From the NCBI GenBank assembly GCA_965223835.1, contig OZ245022.1:372001-436000 (forward strand): a stretch of 64,000 nucleotides of DNA, written 5' to 3'. The position numbers and the translations under genes are program-made. Position 1 is the first letter of the stretch; the number at the start of each line of letters is the position of its first letter. A model generated the notes under the pieces. That model saw only the letters and a list, made by a program, of their open reading frames with translations. It was not told the origin of the DNA and ran no database searches. This document shows positions 1-8,829 of the stretch, piece after piece. This DNA is from CAVYXZ01 sp965223835 (GTDB lineage: Bacteria > Chloroflexota > Anaerolineae > Aggregatilineales > Phototrophicaceae).

Positions 1-490
1 TTTCACCGCCGCCACCAATCAGAATCGGAATCGGGTTGCGGATGGGTGGTGGAATCTCCTCCGCTAATTGCTGCTTGATGATGGGCAGCGATTCACCGAG
101 GTCACGCAGTCGACTCGCTGCTGTGCCAAACTCGTAGCCGAAATCCACGTAATCACGCTCGAACCAGCCCGCACCGATCCCTAGAATCAAACGGCCATTG
201 CTGATCTGATCGACCGTTTTCGCCATCTGTGCCAGTAGGCGGGGATTGCGATAGCTATTGCAGGTGACAAAACAGCCAATTTCGGCGCGGGTGGTGAGGG
301 TGCCCATCGCCGTCAGCAGGGTCCAGCCTTCCAGATTGCCGCCATCCTCTGGGCCATAAAGCGGGAAGAAATGATCCCAATTCCAGATGCTATCCACGCC
401 CATCGCTTCGACACGACGCACTGCTGCTGCATAGTCAATATAATTCGTTTGTTGCTGATGGAGTTGTACGCCCACCCGAAATGTAGTCAT
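1..490 (-). CDS. LLM-class F420-type oxidoreductase, 3' end missing
   Basis: This gene runs off the left edge, so only the first 163 codons are present. The protein opens MTTFRVGVQLHQQQ and carries typical features of the luciferase-like monooxygenase / F420-dependent oxidoreductase family: a D-x-I-W-N-W-D-H-F segment near residue 35, a CNSYRNP segment near 80, and a G-R-L-I-L-G-I-G-A-G-W motif near residue 100 that forms part of the TIM-barrel cofactor site. The cut falls in an IPILIGGGGE stretch common in the family. Such enzymes transfer hydride using F420H2 or FMNH2, but the substrate cannot be told. A second member lies at 23483-24391. The start ATG at 490 follows an AGGGGAGC ribosome site. 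The family call is firm, the cofactor is inferred. Confidence 0.85.
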   Translation of the reverse strand, partial: MTTFRVGVQLHQQQTNYIDYAAAVRRVEAMGVDSIWNWDHFFPLYGPEDGGNLEGWTLLTAMGTLTTRAEIGCFVTCNSYRNPRLLAQMAKTVDQISNGRLILGIGAGWFERDYVDFGYEFGTAASRLRDLGESLPIIKQQLAEEIPPPIRNPIPILIGGGGE

Positions 491-578
491 AAGAAGCTCC
501 CCTGTGATTAACCGTGCGCTGATTGTAACTGCACAGTCATGCAGTCGGCAATCTGATTGGACACATACCAGTATGATG

Positions 579-956
579 CTACCTGTTCTGTGATATGTTG
601 TCTTCTGAAGAAGAATCTGTCTGACGCGGGGGTTGGAAACTCATGGCAAGTTGTAGGACAACACCGAAAAGGAACCCAATTATCGGCAAGGAAAGACCAA
701 CACCAACACTGATTGCTGTCAGCAAAACATCAGGCGATTTCGTAGTGAGGAATCGGTAAGTTGAAGGCAAAGACAATGAAAGGCCACTAATGACACAAGT
801 AATTCCAAAAATTACCGCAGAATGGCGAGTCAGTTCAATGGTACCCAATGGGCGGCCTCTGCCTAACCCTACTGCAATTTGCTTGCGAATAATTCCATGT
901 ATACCAAACCCAATGAAGAATAAGCTGAGGATCAAAGTGAACGGCGAGTCTATCAT
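579..956 (-). CDS. Small membrane protein of unknown function
   Basis: A 125-residue protein with three likely membrane segments (about residues 7-23, 48-64 and 77-103) and a polar Ser/Gln/Asp-rich tail that is probably cytoplasmic. I recognise no family. It sits alone between the left-edge oxidoreductase and the divergent gal operon. Its ATG at 956 has only a weak ribosome site, so the coding call is probable but not certain. The hydrophobic pattern and the lack of a better frame on the other strand support it. Confidence 0.6.
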   Translation of the reverse strand: MIDSPFTLILSLFFIGFGIHGIIRKQIAVGLGRGRPLGTIELTRHSAVIFGITCVISGLSLSLPSTYRFLTTKSPDVLLTAISVGVGLSLPIIGFLFGVVLQLAMSFQPPRQTDSSSEDNISQNR

Positions 957-1091
957 CGTTAGCTCTGACTTGTAACCGATAACTGTATTCTATCATTGCT
1001 CTATTGCTACTGCGATTACCTGTGAATTCATGATGTGTAATGCTACACTTGTGGTAAAAATCAGCTTTCTCAAGATTGAGAGAAAAAACCC

Positions 1092-2126
1092 ATGTTCAAT
1101 CCCACCGATCACCCGCATCGTCGCCTGAATCCCTTGACCGGCGACTATGTGCTGGTCTCGCCACACCGCAATAAGCGACCCTGGCAGGGACGGCAGGAAA
1201 AAACTGCTGACGAACAGAAGCCCCAGCATGACCCACAGTGTTATCTGTGCCCCGGCAACATCCGCGCCAATGGGGAACACAATCCGTCTTATGAGTATAC
1301 CTTCGTTTTTACCAACGATTTCGCCGCCATTTTGCCCGATGCACCTGCGCCCCCGGTAGATCAATCGCCGCTGCTGCAACTGTCCGGTGTGCAGGGCACC
1401 TGTCGTGTCATCTGTTTTTCGCCGCGCCATGATTTGACGCTGCCGGAAATGTCGCTGCCGACGATTCGGCGCGTGGTCGACATGTGGGGCGATCAGGTCA
1501 TGGAATTGGGTCAGACCTACCGCTGGGTGCAGGTGTTCGAGAACAAGGGGTCGGCGATGGGCGCATCCAACCCGCATCCGCATGGACAAATCTGGGCGCA
1601 TGACCACTTACCGAACGAAGTTGCCAAAGAAGAAGCCAGACAACGGGCATATTATGCCGAGCATTCCTCGCCGTTGCTGGTCGATTATGCCCATTTAGAA
1701 GCGGAGCAGGGGGAGCGCATTGTCGTCGAAAATGCCGACTGGCTGGCGGTTGTGCCGTTCTGGGCGATGTGGCCGTTTGAAATCTTGTTGCTGCCGCGCC
1801 GTCCCGTGCTGCATCTGCCTGACCTCACCAATGGTGAGCGTGACTCGCTGGCGGACATCCTCAAACAGTTGCTGACCCGTTATGATAATCTATTCGAGAC
1901 GTCATTCCCGTACTCGATGGGCTGGCATGGCGCGCCGCGTGATGCTGCTGATTATTCACACTGGCAACTCCACGCGCATTTTTATCCGCCCCTGTTGCGC
2001 TCCGCTACCGTGCGTAAATTCATGGTCGGTTACGAGATGCTAGGCGAAGCGCAACGTGACCTGACTCCTGAACAGGCCGCTGAACGCCTGCGGGGATTGT
2101 CAGACGTGCATTATAAGGCAGGATGA
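1092..2126 (+). CDS. galT: Galactose-1-phosphate uridylyltransferase
   Basis: Leloir-pathway enzyme that exchanges UMP between UDP-glucose and galactose-1-phosphate. At 344 residues it has the usual length. The active-site motif S-N-P-H-P-H-G-Q-I-W lies at about 159-168, with His164 as the nucleophile expected to carry the uridylyl group. A Cys50-x2-Cys53 pair near the N-terminus matches the structural zinc ligands, and the C-terminal half has the second HIT-like lobe (HGAPRD and HFYPPL segments). It is the first gene of a tight three-gene operon, six bases before a GNAT acetyltransferase and then galK. The Shine-Dalgarno is weak (GAGAGA upstream of the ATG). No gene for UDP-galactose epimerase is visible here. 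Confidence 0.96.
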   Translation: MFNPTDHPHRRLNPLTGDYVLVSPHRNKRPWQGRQEKTADEQKPQHDPQCYLCPGNIRANGEHNPSYEYTFVFTNDFAAILPDAPAPPVDQSPLLQLSGVQGTCRVICFSPRHDLTLPEMSLPTIRRVVDMWGDQVMELGQTYRWVQVFENKGSAMGASNPHPHGQIWAHDHLPNEVAKEEARQRAYYAEHSSPLLVDYAHLEAEQGERIVVENADWLAVVPFWAMWPFEILLLPRRPVLHLPDLTNGERDSLADILKQLLTRYDNLFETSFPYSMGWHGAPRDAADYSHWQLHAHFYPPLLRSATVRKFMVGYEMLGEAQRDLTPEQAAERLRGLSDVHYKAG

Positions 2127-2132
2127 TTATCA

Positions 2133-3083
2133 GTGGAGCGAACCGAATTCATTGGCGCCATGTGCGCCGCTATCAATAAATCCCTGTCTACCAGGGCCGG
2201 GTTGGATGTAACTGATCTTCAGCAGCATGGTCCCGTTGATCTTTTTGAGTCGATCATGGCAACCTATGCAGCCGCTATCCGACCAACCGATTTTTATCAC
2301 GTCCCGATCTGGAAACTGGATGATCGGTTTGAACAGGCCTATGAATTGCTGCGAATGACCTTCGCGCCAGAGGTGCTGGACCCCCGCGAGATGTACGTCA
2401 ACTGGCTGGCTGGTCTGAACGAGCCGCCAGACGAATCGGTAATGATCGGACGTTTCTGGCGGGTGTCGGGTCGCCAGACTTATGATGCTGAAGGGGTGCT
2501 GACCCATTTCAAATTTGATCCGTTGACTAGCACCGAAAGCATTGTCGGCGTCGTCATTGGGGATTTTACACAGCTCAATGCCACTGTTGGTTTCGGCGCA
2601 ATCGGCTATCTGGCGACCCGTCCAGCCCTGCGGGGGCAGGGGCATGGTCAGGCCTTAACCCACGCTTTTGATGAGGCCGTTGCCGGGATTGCGCAACAGC
2701 AGGGTTTGCAACTGGTCGGCAATGTATTGGAAGCGGAAGATCGCGCCCGCCAGTTTTGGGCAAAACAGGGCTATCGTTATCCCCGTGACAGCCAGTACGT
2801 GCAACCATCCCTCAATTTTGATCCCGTGACTGGTCAACCACTGGATGAACCTGTGCCCGAAATGCTCATGCTAAAATTCGTGGATGAGCGGGCCAGCGTG
2901 CCGCGAGATGAACTGATTGCAATCGTGCGGCGGTTATATGAAAATTGGTACATGCCTGAACTGGCTGCGGAAACTGCGATGCCACGGGCAAATCAACACG
3001 TGTTCGACACCTGTTTGCAAGGTTTTATTGACTCGGTGGCGGCCAGCAGTGAACAGATTGATCTCATCTGGCCGCCGGAATAA
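2133..3083 (+). CDS. GNAT-family N-acetyltransferase in the gal operon
   Basis: A 316-residue protein. The acetyl-CoA-binding GNAT core lies at about 130-240, with the motif A signature seen as ATRPALRGQGHGQALTHAF (a R-G-x-G-x-G/A loop). About 120 residues precede it and resemble no domain I can name. It starts at a GTG six bases after galT, with CAGGA at good spacing, and ends nine bases before the galK ATG, so it is co-transcribed and probably translationally coupled. The substrate is unknown. Its fixed place between galT and galK suggests a sugar or amino-sugar substrate or enzyme modification, which is inference only. Confidence 0.8.
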   Translation: MERTEFIGAMCAAINKSLSTRAGLDVTDLQQHGPVDLFESIMATYAAAIRPTDFYHVPIWKLDDRFEQAYELLRMTFAPEVLDPREMYVNWLAGLNEPPDESVMIGRFWRVSGRQTYDAEGVLTHFKFDPLTSTESIVGVVIGDFTQLNATVGFGAIGYLATRPALRGQGHGQALTHAFDEAVAGIAQQQGLQLVGNVLEAEDRARQFWAKQGYRYPRDSQYVQPSLNFDPVTGQPLDEPVPEMLMLKFVDERASVPRDELIAIVRRLYENWYMPELAAETAMPRANQHVFDTCLQGFIDSVAASSEQIDLIWPPE

Positions 3084-3092
3084 GGATTTTTG

Positions 3093-4235
3093 ATGTCACT
3101 CCAACAGCAAGCCATCAGCGAATTTGAAAAACGGTTTGGCAGTGCGCCCCAATATGTCGTGCGTGCGCCGGGTCGTGTCAATCTAATTGGCGAGCACACC
3201 GATTACAATGACGGCTTCGTCCTGCCAATGGCGATCAATCGTGCCACGTGGGTCGCGCTCAGCCCAACCGACGATGGGCAGGTGACGTTGTATTCCATTG
3301 ATTTTGACGAGATGCGCCAGGTCACCCTGGCAGACTTTGCCAACGTCGATTCGGGTTGGTTTGAGTACATCAAGGGCACGCTATGGGTGTTGCAGGACGC
3401 CGGGCATAAATTATCAGGCTGGCAGGGTGTGATCGTGGGTGATGTGCCGGTCGCGGCAGGGTTATCGTCGTCGGCCTCGGTGGAATTAGCGATTGCACGC
3501 GCCAGTGCAGCAGCAGCCAATCTTACGTGGGACCCGGCGACGATGGCGCGATTGGCACAACGCGCCGAGAACGAGTGGGTCGGTATGAATTGTGGCATCA
3601 TGGATCAGATGATCTCTGCCGCTGGTATTGCCGACACCGCTTTGTTGATCGACTGTCGTTCGCTCGAAACGGAGAATGTCCCGCTGCCAGCCGGTACGGT
3701 GGTGGTGGTGCTGGATACCGCCACCCGCCGGGGCCTGGTCGATTCGGCATATAATGAACGCCGGGCGCAATGTGAAGCCGCCGCTCGCTTTTTTGGTGTG
3801 TCCGCCTTACGTGATGTGACCCTGGCCGAATATGAAGCGCGGGCTGCTGAACTTGATGACCTGACTCGTCGCCGTGCTCGTCATGTGATCGCGGAGAATG
3901 AGCGCACCCTCGCGGCGGCGGCGGCCATGAAAGCAGGGGATGCGGTCACGCTGGGGCAGTTGATGAATGCCAGCCACGTCAGCCTGCGCGATGATTTTGA
4001 GGTCTCGGCTGAGGCGCTCAATGTCATGGTGGATTGTGCATTGGAACATAGCGCTTGCTATGGGGCGCGAATGACTGGAGCCGGTTTCGGCGGTTGTGCG
4101 GTGGCCCTTGTTCGGGAAGACGTGGCGGACGACTTCGCCGTCCAGACCAGTGCCGCATACGAGGCGCGAATGCAAATCCAACCGAATGTGTACATCTGCC
4201 AGTCGACGAATGGCGCGGAAGTGCTGGTAGGGTAA
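3093..4235 (+). CDS. galK: Galactokinase
   Basis: GHMP-superfamily kinase that phosphorylates galactose at C1 with ATP. The galactokinase signature is clear: R-A-P-G-R-V-N-L-I-G-E-H-T-D-Y-N-D-G-F near residues 24-42. The phosphate-binding P-V-A-A-G-L-S-S-S-A-S-V motif is near 120, C-G-I-M-D-Q near 170 holds the catalytic Asp, and the C-terminal G-A-R-M-T-G-A-G-F-G-G-C motif is present. Length (380) is normal. I place the start at the ATG at 3093, six bases after AAGGA, rather than at the TTG one codon upstream. It is the last gene of the galT-GNAT-galK operon and is followed by a strong terminator. Confidence 0.96.
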   Translation: MSLQQQAISEFEKRFGSAPQYVVRAPGRVNLIGEHTDYNDGFVLPMAINRATWVALSPTDDGQVTLYSIDFDEMRQVTLADFANVDSGWFEYIKGTLWVLQDAGHKLSGWQGVIVGDVPVAAGLSSSASVELAIARASAAAANLTWDPATMARLAQRAENEWVGMNCGIMDQMISAAGIADTALLIDCRSLETENVPLPAGTVVVVLDTATRRGLVDSAYNERRAQCEAAARFFGVSALRDVTLAEYEARAAELDDLTRRRARHVIAENERTLAAAAAMKAGDAVTLGQLMNASHVSLRDDFEVSAEALNVMVDCALEHSACYGARMTGAGFGGCAVALVREDVADDFAVQTSAAYEARMQIQPNVYICQSTNGAEVLVG

Positions 4236-4583
4236 AGGTACTACTGCCTTTTCTGACGATTTACCTTAAGATGAATTTACCCTCAATTCATTGTATAAAC
4301 GCAGTTGCGAAACCGCCGGTTTTCCGGCGTTTTTGCTTTATGGTGGTCAATACTCCATCATCATGATGACGCTATTTTTGCTTGATGGAGAGGGTGGTTT
4401 GCGTTGAACAATGTTCCTATTCCAACGCGCAATTTTAAGTCGGACCGGTTGGCTGATTTGCCCTTTGAGATTGTCCGAAGTACGCTGCATCATGGATAAA
4501 GATACCGCGTGTCAAACATCGAGCACGCGGTTGGGTTATTCTGATGATGACCAAGATCGATTTGTCGAACATATGCTTTCAAA
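4236..4583. other. Gap between galK and cysK
   Basis: About 350 bases between the convergent galK and cysK genes. It holds the galK terminator at 4314-4334. After that I see only short open frames with no recognisable protein signal, and no RNA gene. Confidence 0.6.
4314..4334 (+). terminator. Rho-independent terminator after galK
   Basis: CGCCGG, loop TTTT, CCGGCG, then TTTTT: a six-pair all-GC stem followed by a T run. It lies 79 bases after the galK stop and closes the gal operon. Confidence 0.85.
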
Positions 4584-5495
4584 TCAATACAGTCCCTCGA
4601 CTGACAAATAGCGTTCACCAATGTCGTAGCAGAAGGTCAGAATACGCGACCCGGCAGGAATCTCTGGCAGCTTTTTCGCGACAGCCGCCAACGATGCACC
4701 AGATGAGATACCGATGAAAATACCTTCTTCTTTGGCGGCCCGCTGTGCCATGTGATAGGCTTCTTCACCTTCTATGGTAATGGCGCCGTCCAGCACGTCG
4801 GTGTGCAAATTCTGGGGGATGAAGCCGGCGCCGATGCCCATAATCGGGTGCGGTCCGGGTTCACCGCCACTGATGACCGCCGAGGCGGCGGGTTCAACGG
4901 CGAAGACTTTGATTGCAGGCCATTGTTCCTTGAGGACTTCACCGGTCCCGGTGATGTGCCCGCCGGTTCCCACGCCCGTGATGAGATAATCGATACCTTC
5001 GGGGAAGTCCCGCAAAATCTCTTGTGCGGTCGTGCGTTTATGGATGGTGATATTGGCGGGATTCTCAAATTGCTGTGGCATCCAGGCATTGGGCGTTTCT
5101 CGGCAAATTTCCTCGGCACGGGCGATGGTGCCGTTGACGCCTTCTTCTTTAGGGGTCAACTCACAGGTTGCGCCATAGGCTTCCATGACGCGCACGCGTT
5201 CGACCGACATGGAGTTGGGCATGACAAGGATGATCTGATAGCCCTTAACGGCAGCAGCCATCGCCAGTCCAATGCCCGTGTTGCCCGATGTTGGCTCGAC
5301 GATGACGCTATCGGGCCGGAGGATGCCGCGGTCTTCAGCATCTTCGATCATCGATAGCGCGATTCGATCTTTAATACTGCCACCCGGATTAGCCTGTTCC
5401 AGCTTCATCCAGACTTCATGAGTCTCCGGGAAGAGCTGGTTAAGACGGACGTGAGGCGTGTTGCCGATGGTTTCCAGAATGTTGTTGACGCGCAT
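4584..5495 (-). CDS. cysK: Cysteine synthase (O-acetylserine sulfhydrylase)
   Basis: PLP enzyme that makes cysteine from O-acetylserine and sulfide. At 303 residues it has the standard length. The PLP lysine is in N-P-G-G-S-I-K-D-R-I near residue 42, the substrate loop reads E-P-T-S-G-N-T-G-I-G near 68, and the phosphate-binding glycine loop G-V-G-T-G-G-H-I-T-G is near 175. Upstream in the same direction, 63 bases away, lies cysE, giving a cysE-cysK unit. A TATAAT on the minus strand at 5528-5523 could add an internal promoter, but I see no good -35. AAGGAG before the ATG at 5495 supports the start. A cystathionine beta-synthase-type relative is less likely given the cysE neighbour. Confidence 0.95.
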   Translation of the reverse strand: MRVNNILETIGNTPHVRLNQLFPETHEVWMKLEQANPGGSIKDRIALSMIEDAEDRGILRPDSVIVEPTSGNTGIGLAMAAAVKGYQIILVMPNSMSVERVRVMEAYGATCELTPKEEGVNGTIARAEEICRETPNAWMPQQFENPANITIHKRTTAQEILRDFPEGIDYLITGVGTGGHITGTGEVLKEQWPAIKVFAVEPAASAVISGGEPGPHPIMGIGAGFIPQNLHTDVLDGAITIEGEEAYHMAQRAAKEEGIFIGISSGASLAAVAKKLPEIPAGSRILTFCYDIGERYLSVEGLY

Positions 5496-5558
5496 AATGT
5501 GTTCTCCTTTTATTCAGTGTGCATTATAACGATTGCTATGCGGCGGGAGCGCATAACG

Positions 5559-6395
5559 TCAGGCCAGAGTGGATTGATCGGCTGAATCCATGGTGGACTG
5601 ACTCTTGTAGTAAACGCGGGAGTAGGGCAGGATGCTCTTCATAACCCAGGTGTTCCCACCTAATATGCTGTGATGACCAATGACGGTATTGCCGCCCAGC
5701 ACGGTCGCATTGGCATAAATGGTGACGTGATCTTCGATCGTTGGATGACGTTTGATGCTGGCAAGCGACTTTTCGACATGCAGTGCCCCCAATGTCACGC
5801 CATGATAGAGGGTGACGTGATTACCGATCTGTGTGGTTGCGCCGATAACCGTACCCGTACCATGATCGATCACAAAGGCCCGACCAATCTGTGCCGCCGG
5901 GTGAATATCGATCCCGGTTTTGCTATGAGCGTACTCGGCGATCATGCGTGGCAGCAGGGGCACGTCCAGTTGCTGTAATTCGTGCGCCAGCCGGTAAACT
6001 GCCGTTGCAAAGAAGCCTGGATACGCGAAGATGACTTCATCCAGACTGGTCGCTGCCGGGTCCAGTTCCAATGCGGCCTGGGCATCCTCCAGCAGCCGGT
6101 CTCTGATGGTTGGCAGGGCGGCGACAAATGCTTCTATGATCGCATCAGCATCGACAGCCAATGGGCAAAGCAGATGTTTCAATTGATCCATGATCTCAGC
6201 ATAATGGGCCGCAGCGGTCAGTAGTTGATGACGATTATTAGGGAAGAGAAAGTCGACCATTGCTTCCACAAAATGCTGCATATCGGTTTTGTTGGGCACA
6301 CTGGTCGGCAGGCCAGTTGTCGCTGTTGGTTGGATGCACGGCTCGAAATGGAACGGATTAGTATTGCCTGTCATCTGCTCATTGATCGTCAACAT
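5559..6395 (-). CDS. cysE: Serine O-acetyltransferase
   Basis: Acetylates serine with acetyl-CoA to give O-acetylserine, the substrate of the downstream CysK. The 278-residue product has an N-terminal helical part and a C-terminal left-handed beta-helix with hexapeptide repeats. The H-P-A-A-Q-I-G-R-A-F-V-I-D-H-G-T-G-T-V-I stretch and V-T-L-Y-H-G-V-T-L-G contain the expected catalytic Asp-His region. The length and long N-terminal extension resemble the EpsC/plant-type group more than short CysE. The ATG at 6395 has AGGAG eight bases upstream, and the frame upstream of it reads like non-coding sequence. An inverted repeat (GGGCCGA/TCGGCCC, 6463-6484) lies in the leader and is of unknown role. 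Confidence 0.92.
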   Translation of the reverse strand: MLTINEQMTGNTNPFHFEPCIQPTATTGLPTSVPNKTDMQHFVEAMVDFLFPNNRHQLLTAAAHYAEIMDQLKHLLCPLAVDADAIIEAFVAALPTIRDRLLEDAQAALELDPAATSLDEVIFAYPGFFATAVYRLAHELQQLDVPLLPRMIAEYAHSKTGIDIHPAAQIGRAFVIDHGTGTVIGATTQIGNHVTLYHGVTLGALHVEKSLASIKRHPTIEDHVTIYANATVLGGNTVIGHHSILGGNTWVMKSILPYSRVYYKSQSTMDSADQSTLA

Positions 6396-6507
6396 CGTCG
6401 TGCTCCTGTGTACAACAGCGGGCTGGTCGATCCCGATTCGGGCGCTGGCTATTTGTCGGATAGGGCCGACTTGAATATCGGCCCAATAAGATCTCCCGAG
6501 AGTCGCC

Positions 6508-7371
6508 CTAGTGAATAGTCGTTTCGAGATTGAGATACGAAACCACTTGTAGATCGAGCGCAGCCATGGCTGCCAACCACTCGTCATCGTTTTTCGGTTT
6601 GCGGGCGCGGAAGTTGATGCCGACCGTGCCGAAGTTGGCGGCGCTGCTGGCCTGGGGTGCGCCGTCAAAAACCTCGTCGCGCCAGGTGATTTCGAAGTCC
6701 ACGAAACCCGCGCTCACCACCGCGATTTCCAATTCCGATTCTAGCATTGCCCCGGCGATGCAACCAGTCCACAGGTCGATTTGCTGTTTCGCTGCGTCCG
6801 AAACCGGTTTTTGGACAATAATGTCCGCCAGTTGCAGCCGTCCATCAGGCTTGAGCACCCGCTCCATTTCCTGGAATGCCAGCCGTTTGTCCGGGAGTAA
6901 ATTCAGGACGCCGTTTGACGTAATCACGTCGGCCCAACCGTCGGGCACCGGCAGAGCTTCGCCATACCCTTCGCGGAATTCCACGTTATTCAGGTTGGTT
7001 TCAGCCAATGCAGTTCGCGCTTTGTTGAGCATCGCCTGGGTCATATCGACGCCGATCACATAGCCATCAGGACCAACCATGTTTGCGGCAATCAGGCTGT
7101 CAATTCCCGCGCCCGAACCAAAGTCAACGACCTGTTCGCCGGGTTTGATCGTACCCAGGCTGAAGGGGTTGCCGGTGCCGGCGAATGATTCAATCGCCGT
7201 TTCGGGAATATTTTCCAGCCACGTTTCAGCATACCCCAGCATCCGCGCCAGCGGTCGACCCGTGTGGAAGTGGAAACCCTGGTTCGGGTCTTGCGCGACC
7301 GCCGTATATTCTGCTTGAATGGCGTGCCGCAGATCAGCAACGTTCAGTCCCAATTCAGTGATAGTTTTCAT
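6508..7371 (-). CDS. ArsM-like SAM methyltransferase lacking two arsenic-site cysteines
   Basis: Class I SAM-dependent methyltransferase of 287 residues. The SAM loop V-V-D-F-G-S-G-A-G-I-D-S lies near residue 81, with G-V-D-M and the P-D-G-W-A-D-V-I-T-S-N region following. The layout matches arsenite methyltransferases closely, including the G-N-P and L-W-T-G-C-I-A-G-A motifs. However, the first two conserved cysteines are replaced (Thr66 where G-C-G-N-P is expected, Gly154 where S-N-C is expected) and only Cys204 remains. Arsenite methylation is therefore unlikely, and the true substrate is unknown. The ATG at 7371 follows AGGGAG. It lies 112 bases upstream of cysE in the same direction, so a sulfur-related role is possible but unproven. 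Confidence 0.8.
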   Translation of the reverse strand: MKTITELGLNVADLRHAIQAEYTAVAQDPNQGFHFHTGRPLARMLGYAETWLENIPETAIESFAGTGNPFSLGTIKPGEQVVDFGSGAGIDSLIAANMVGPDGYVIGVDMTQAMLNKARTALAETNLNNVEFREGYGEALPVPDGWADVITSNGVLNLLPDKRLAFQEMERVLKPDGRLQLADIIVQKPVSDAAKQQIDLWTGCIAGAMLESELEIAVVSAGFVDFEITWRDEVFDGAPQASSAANFGTVGINFRARKPKNDDEWLAAMAALDLQVVSYLNLETTIH

Positions 7372-7509
7372 GTTCGTTTCTCCCTTTGGTGTGATAATTT
7401 GATCGGTTCTTGTGTGTGTGATTGCAACCACTATAGAGCCGGGGTGGGGTGGTTGTCTCCCCCCGTTGCGGTAGTTTCTGATTTGCATGTTGAATGTCGC
7501 TCCAGTCGC

Positions 7510-7515
7510 TATAAT
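7510..7515 (+). promoter_or_regulatory. Candidate -10 box for the M20 peptidase gene
   Basis: A perfect TATAAT lies 38 bases before the ATG at 7554, in the region between two divergent genes. No good -35 element is seen at the right distance. Confidence 0.35.
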
Positions 7516-7553
7516 GCCTGCATCTTGTCCAGTTGCCACCAGGAGCAAACCCC

Positions 7554-8714
7554 ATGACGATTGATCGTGACTATCTTATCAGTACATTGGCCGCAATGGT
7601 TCGCATTAATTCCATCAATCCCGATCTGGTGCCCGACGGTGCTGGGGAGGGCGAACTCGCAGCCTACATCGCCGGACAATTGCGGATGCTGGGCCTCAAA
7701 GTTGAAATAGATGAAATCCAACCGGGGCGGTCCAATGTGGTGGGGGTTTTGCGGGGGCAGGGGCGGGGCCGCTCGCTGATGCTCAATGGGCATACCGATA
7801 CCGTCGGCGTGACCGGCATGACGGCGCCATTTTCCGCCGCGATTCGTGACAACAAACTGTACGGGCGGGGTGCGTTCGATATGAAGGCAAGCCTGGCCGG
7901 GATGTTAGCGGCGGTCAAAGCGCTGTTGGATGCCGGGATCAAACTGGCTGGCGATGTGCTGCTGGCGTTTGTGATTGACGAAGAGTATGGCAGCCTGGGA
8001 ACGGAAGCCATTGTCGAGAAATATCAAGTTGACGGCGCGATTGTCACCGAGCCGACTGGCTTGCGCGTTTGTCTGGCGCATCGCGGCTTTCAGTGGATTG
8101 ATGTCGAAGTCATCGGGCGGGCCGCGCACGGCAGTCGCTACATGGATGGTATCGACGCTAACCGGCTCATGGGGCATTTTCTGGTCGCGCTGGATGGTCA
8201 TGCCCAGGAATTGTTGGAACACCCCAATCATCCCCTGTTGGGACCGCCTTCCATCCATGCCGCATTGTTACGTGGTGGCAGTTCACAATCGGTTTATGCG
8301 GCCCGCGCAACCGTCGAGTTGGAGCGTCGAACGCTGCCGGGCGAAAACCCCGCCGACATCATCGCCGCCATCCAGGCGCTGGTCGATCATCTGACCCGGA
8401 CTGTGCCCAATTTTCAGGCGACCGTGACTGCCGGTCTGAACCGCGCTGCCTTCGAAGTTGCCGCTGATGCACCGATCGTGACAGCATTGATGGCCGCGGG
8501 CGATGCCGTGTTGGGACGCCGCCCACCAACCTATGGTGAACTCTGGTGGATGGATTCGGCCCTGTTGCAGGCGGCGGGTATCGACACCGCTATCATTGGC
8601 CCTGCGGGTGCGGGCGCGCACGCTGACGAAGAATGGGTCGATCTCGATTCCGTGTACGATTACACGCGCATTCTGCTAACCGTAATGCAGCGCTATTGTG
8701 GCGCATCAGCATAA
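7554..8714 (+). CDS. M20-family metallopeptidase / deacylase (ArgE/DapE type)
   Basis: A two-domain zinc amidohydrolase of 386 residues, predicted cytoplasmic. Metal-site motifs are visible in order: N-G-H-T-D-T-V near residue 77, G-R-G-A-F-D-M-K near 104 with the bridging Asp, D-E-E-Y-G-S near 142 with the catalytic Glu pair, and a C-terminal G-A-G-A-H-A-D-E-E-W motif with the last His ligand. The lid domain contains A-H-R-G-F and A-A-H-G-S segments. Close relatives remove acyl groups from amino acids (acetylornithine deacetylase, succinyl-diaminopimelate desuccinylase), but the substrate cannot be set from sequence. The ATG at 7554 has AGGAG eight bases upstream, so the upstream TTG is not needed. 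Confidence 0.9.
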   Translation: MTIDRDYLISTLAAMVRINSINPDLVPDGAGEGELAAYIAGQLRMLGLKVEIDEIQPGRSNVVGVLRGQGRGRSLMLNGHTDTVGVTGMTAPFSAAIRDNKLYGRGAFDMKASLAGMLAAVKALLDAGIKLAGDVLLAFVIDEEYGSLGTEAIVEKYQVDGAIVTEPTGLRVCLAHRGFQWIDVEVIGRAAHGSRYMDGIDANRLMGHFLVALDGHAQELLEHPNHPLLGPPSIHAALLRGGSSQSVYAARATVELERRTLPGENPADIIAAIQALVDHLTRTVPNFQATVTAGLNRAAFEVAADAPIVTALMAAGDAVLGRRPPTYGELWWMDSALLQAAGIDTAIIGPAGAGAHADEEWVDLDSVYDYTRILLTVMQRYCGASA

Positions 8715-8829
8715 AATTTGTAAATTTGGCAAATGTAATGCTCGATTGAGAAATCCTTAACGATCTTCGCGAAATAGCGATATTACACTGAGAGTGGTAA
8801 TAATTGTAATTCGTGAGGGGGCGCTATTT

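Noticed and set aside
4411..4611. Possible 66-codon plus-strand gene after galK
   Set aside because: No ribosome site or recognisable protein pattern, and it overlaps the end of cysK on the other strand.
6508..7371. Calling the methyltransferase ArsM
   Set aside because: Two of three conserved arsenic-binding cysteines are missing and no other ars gene is near.
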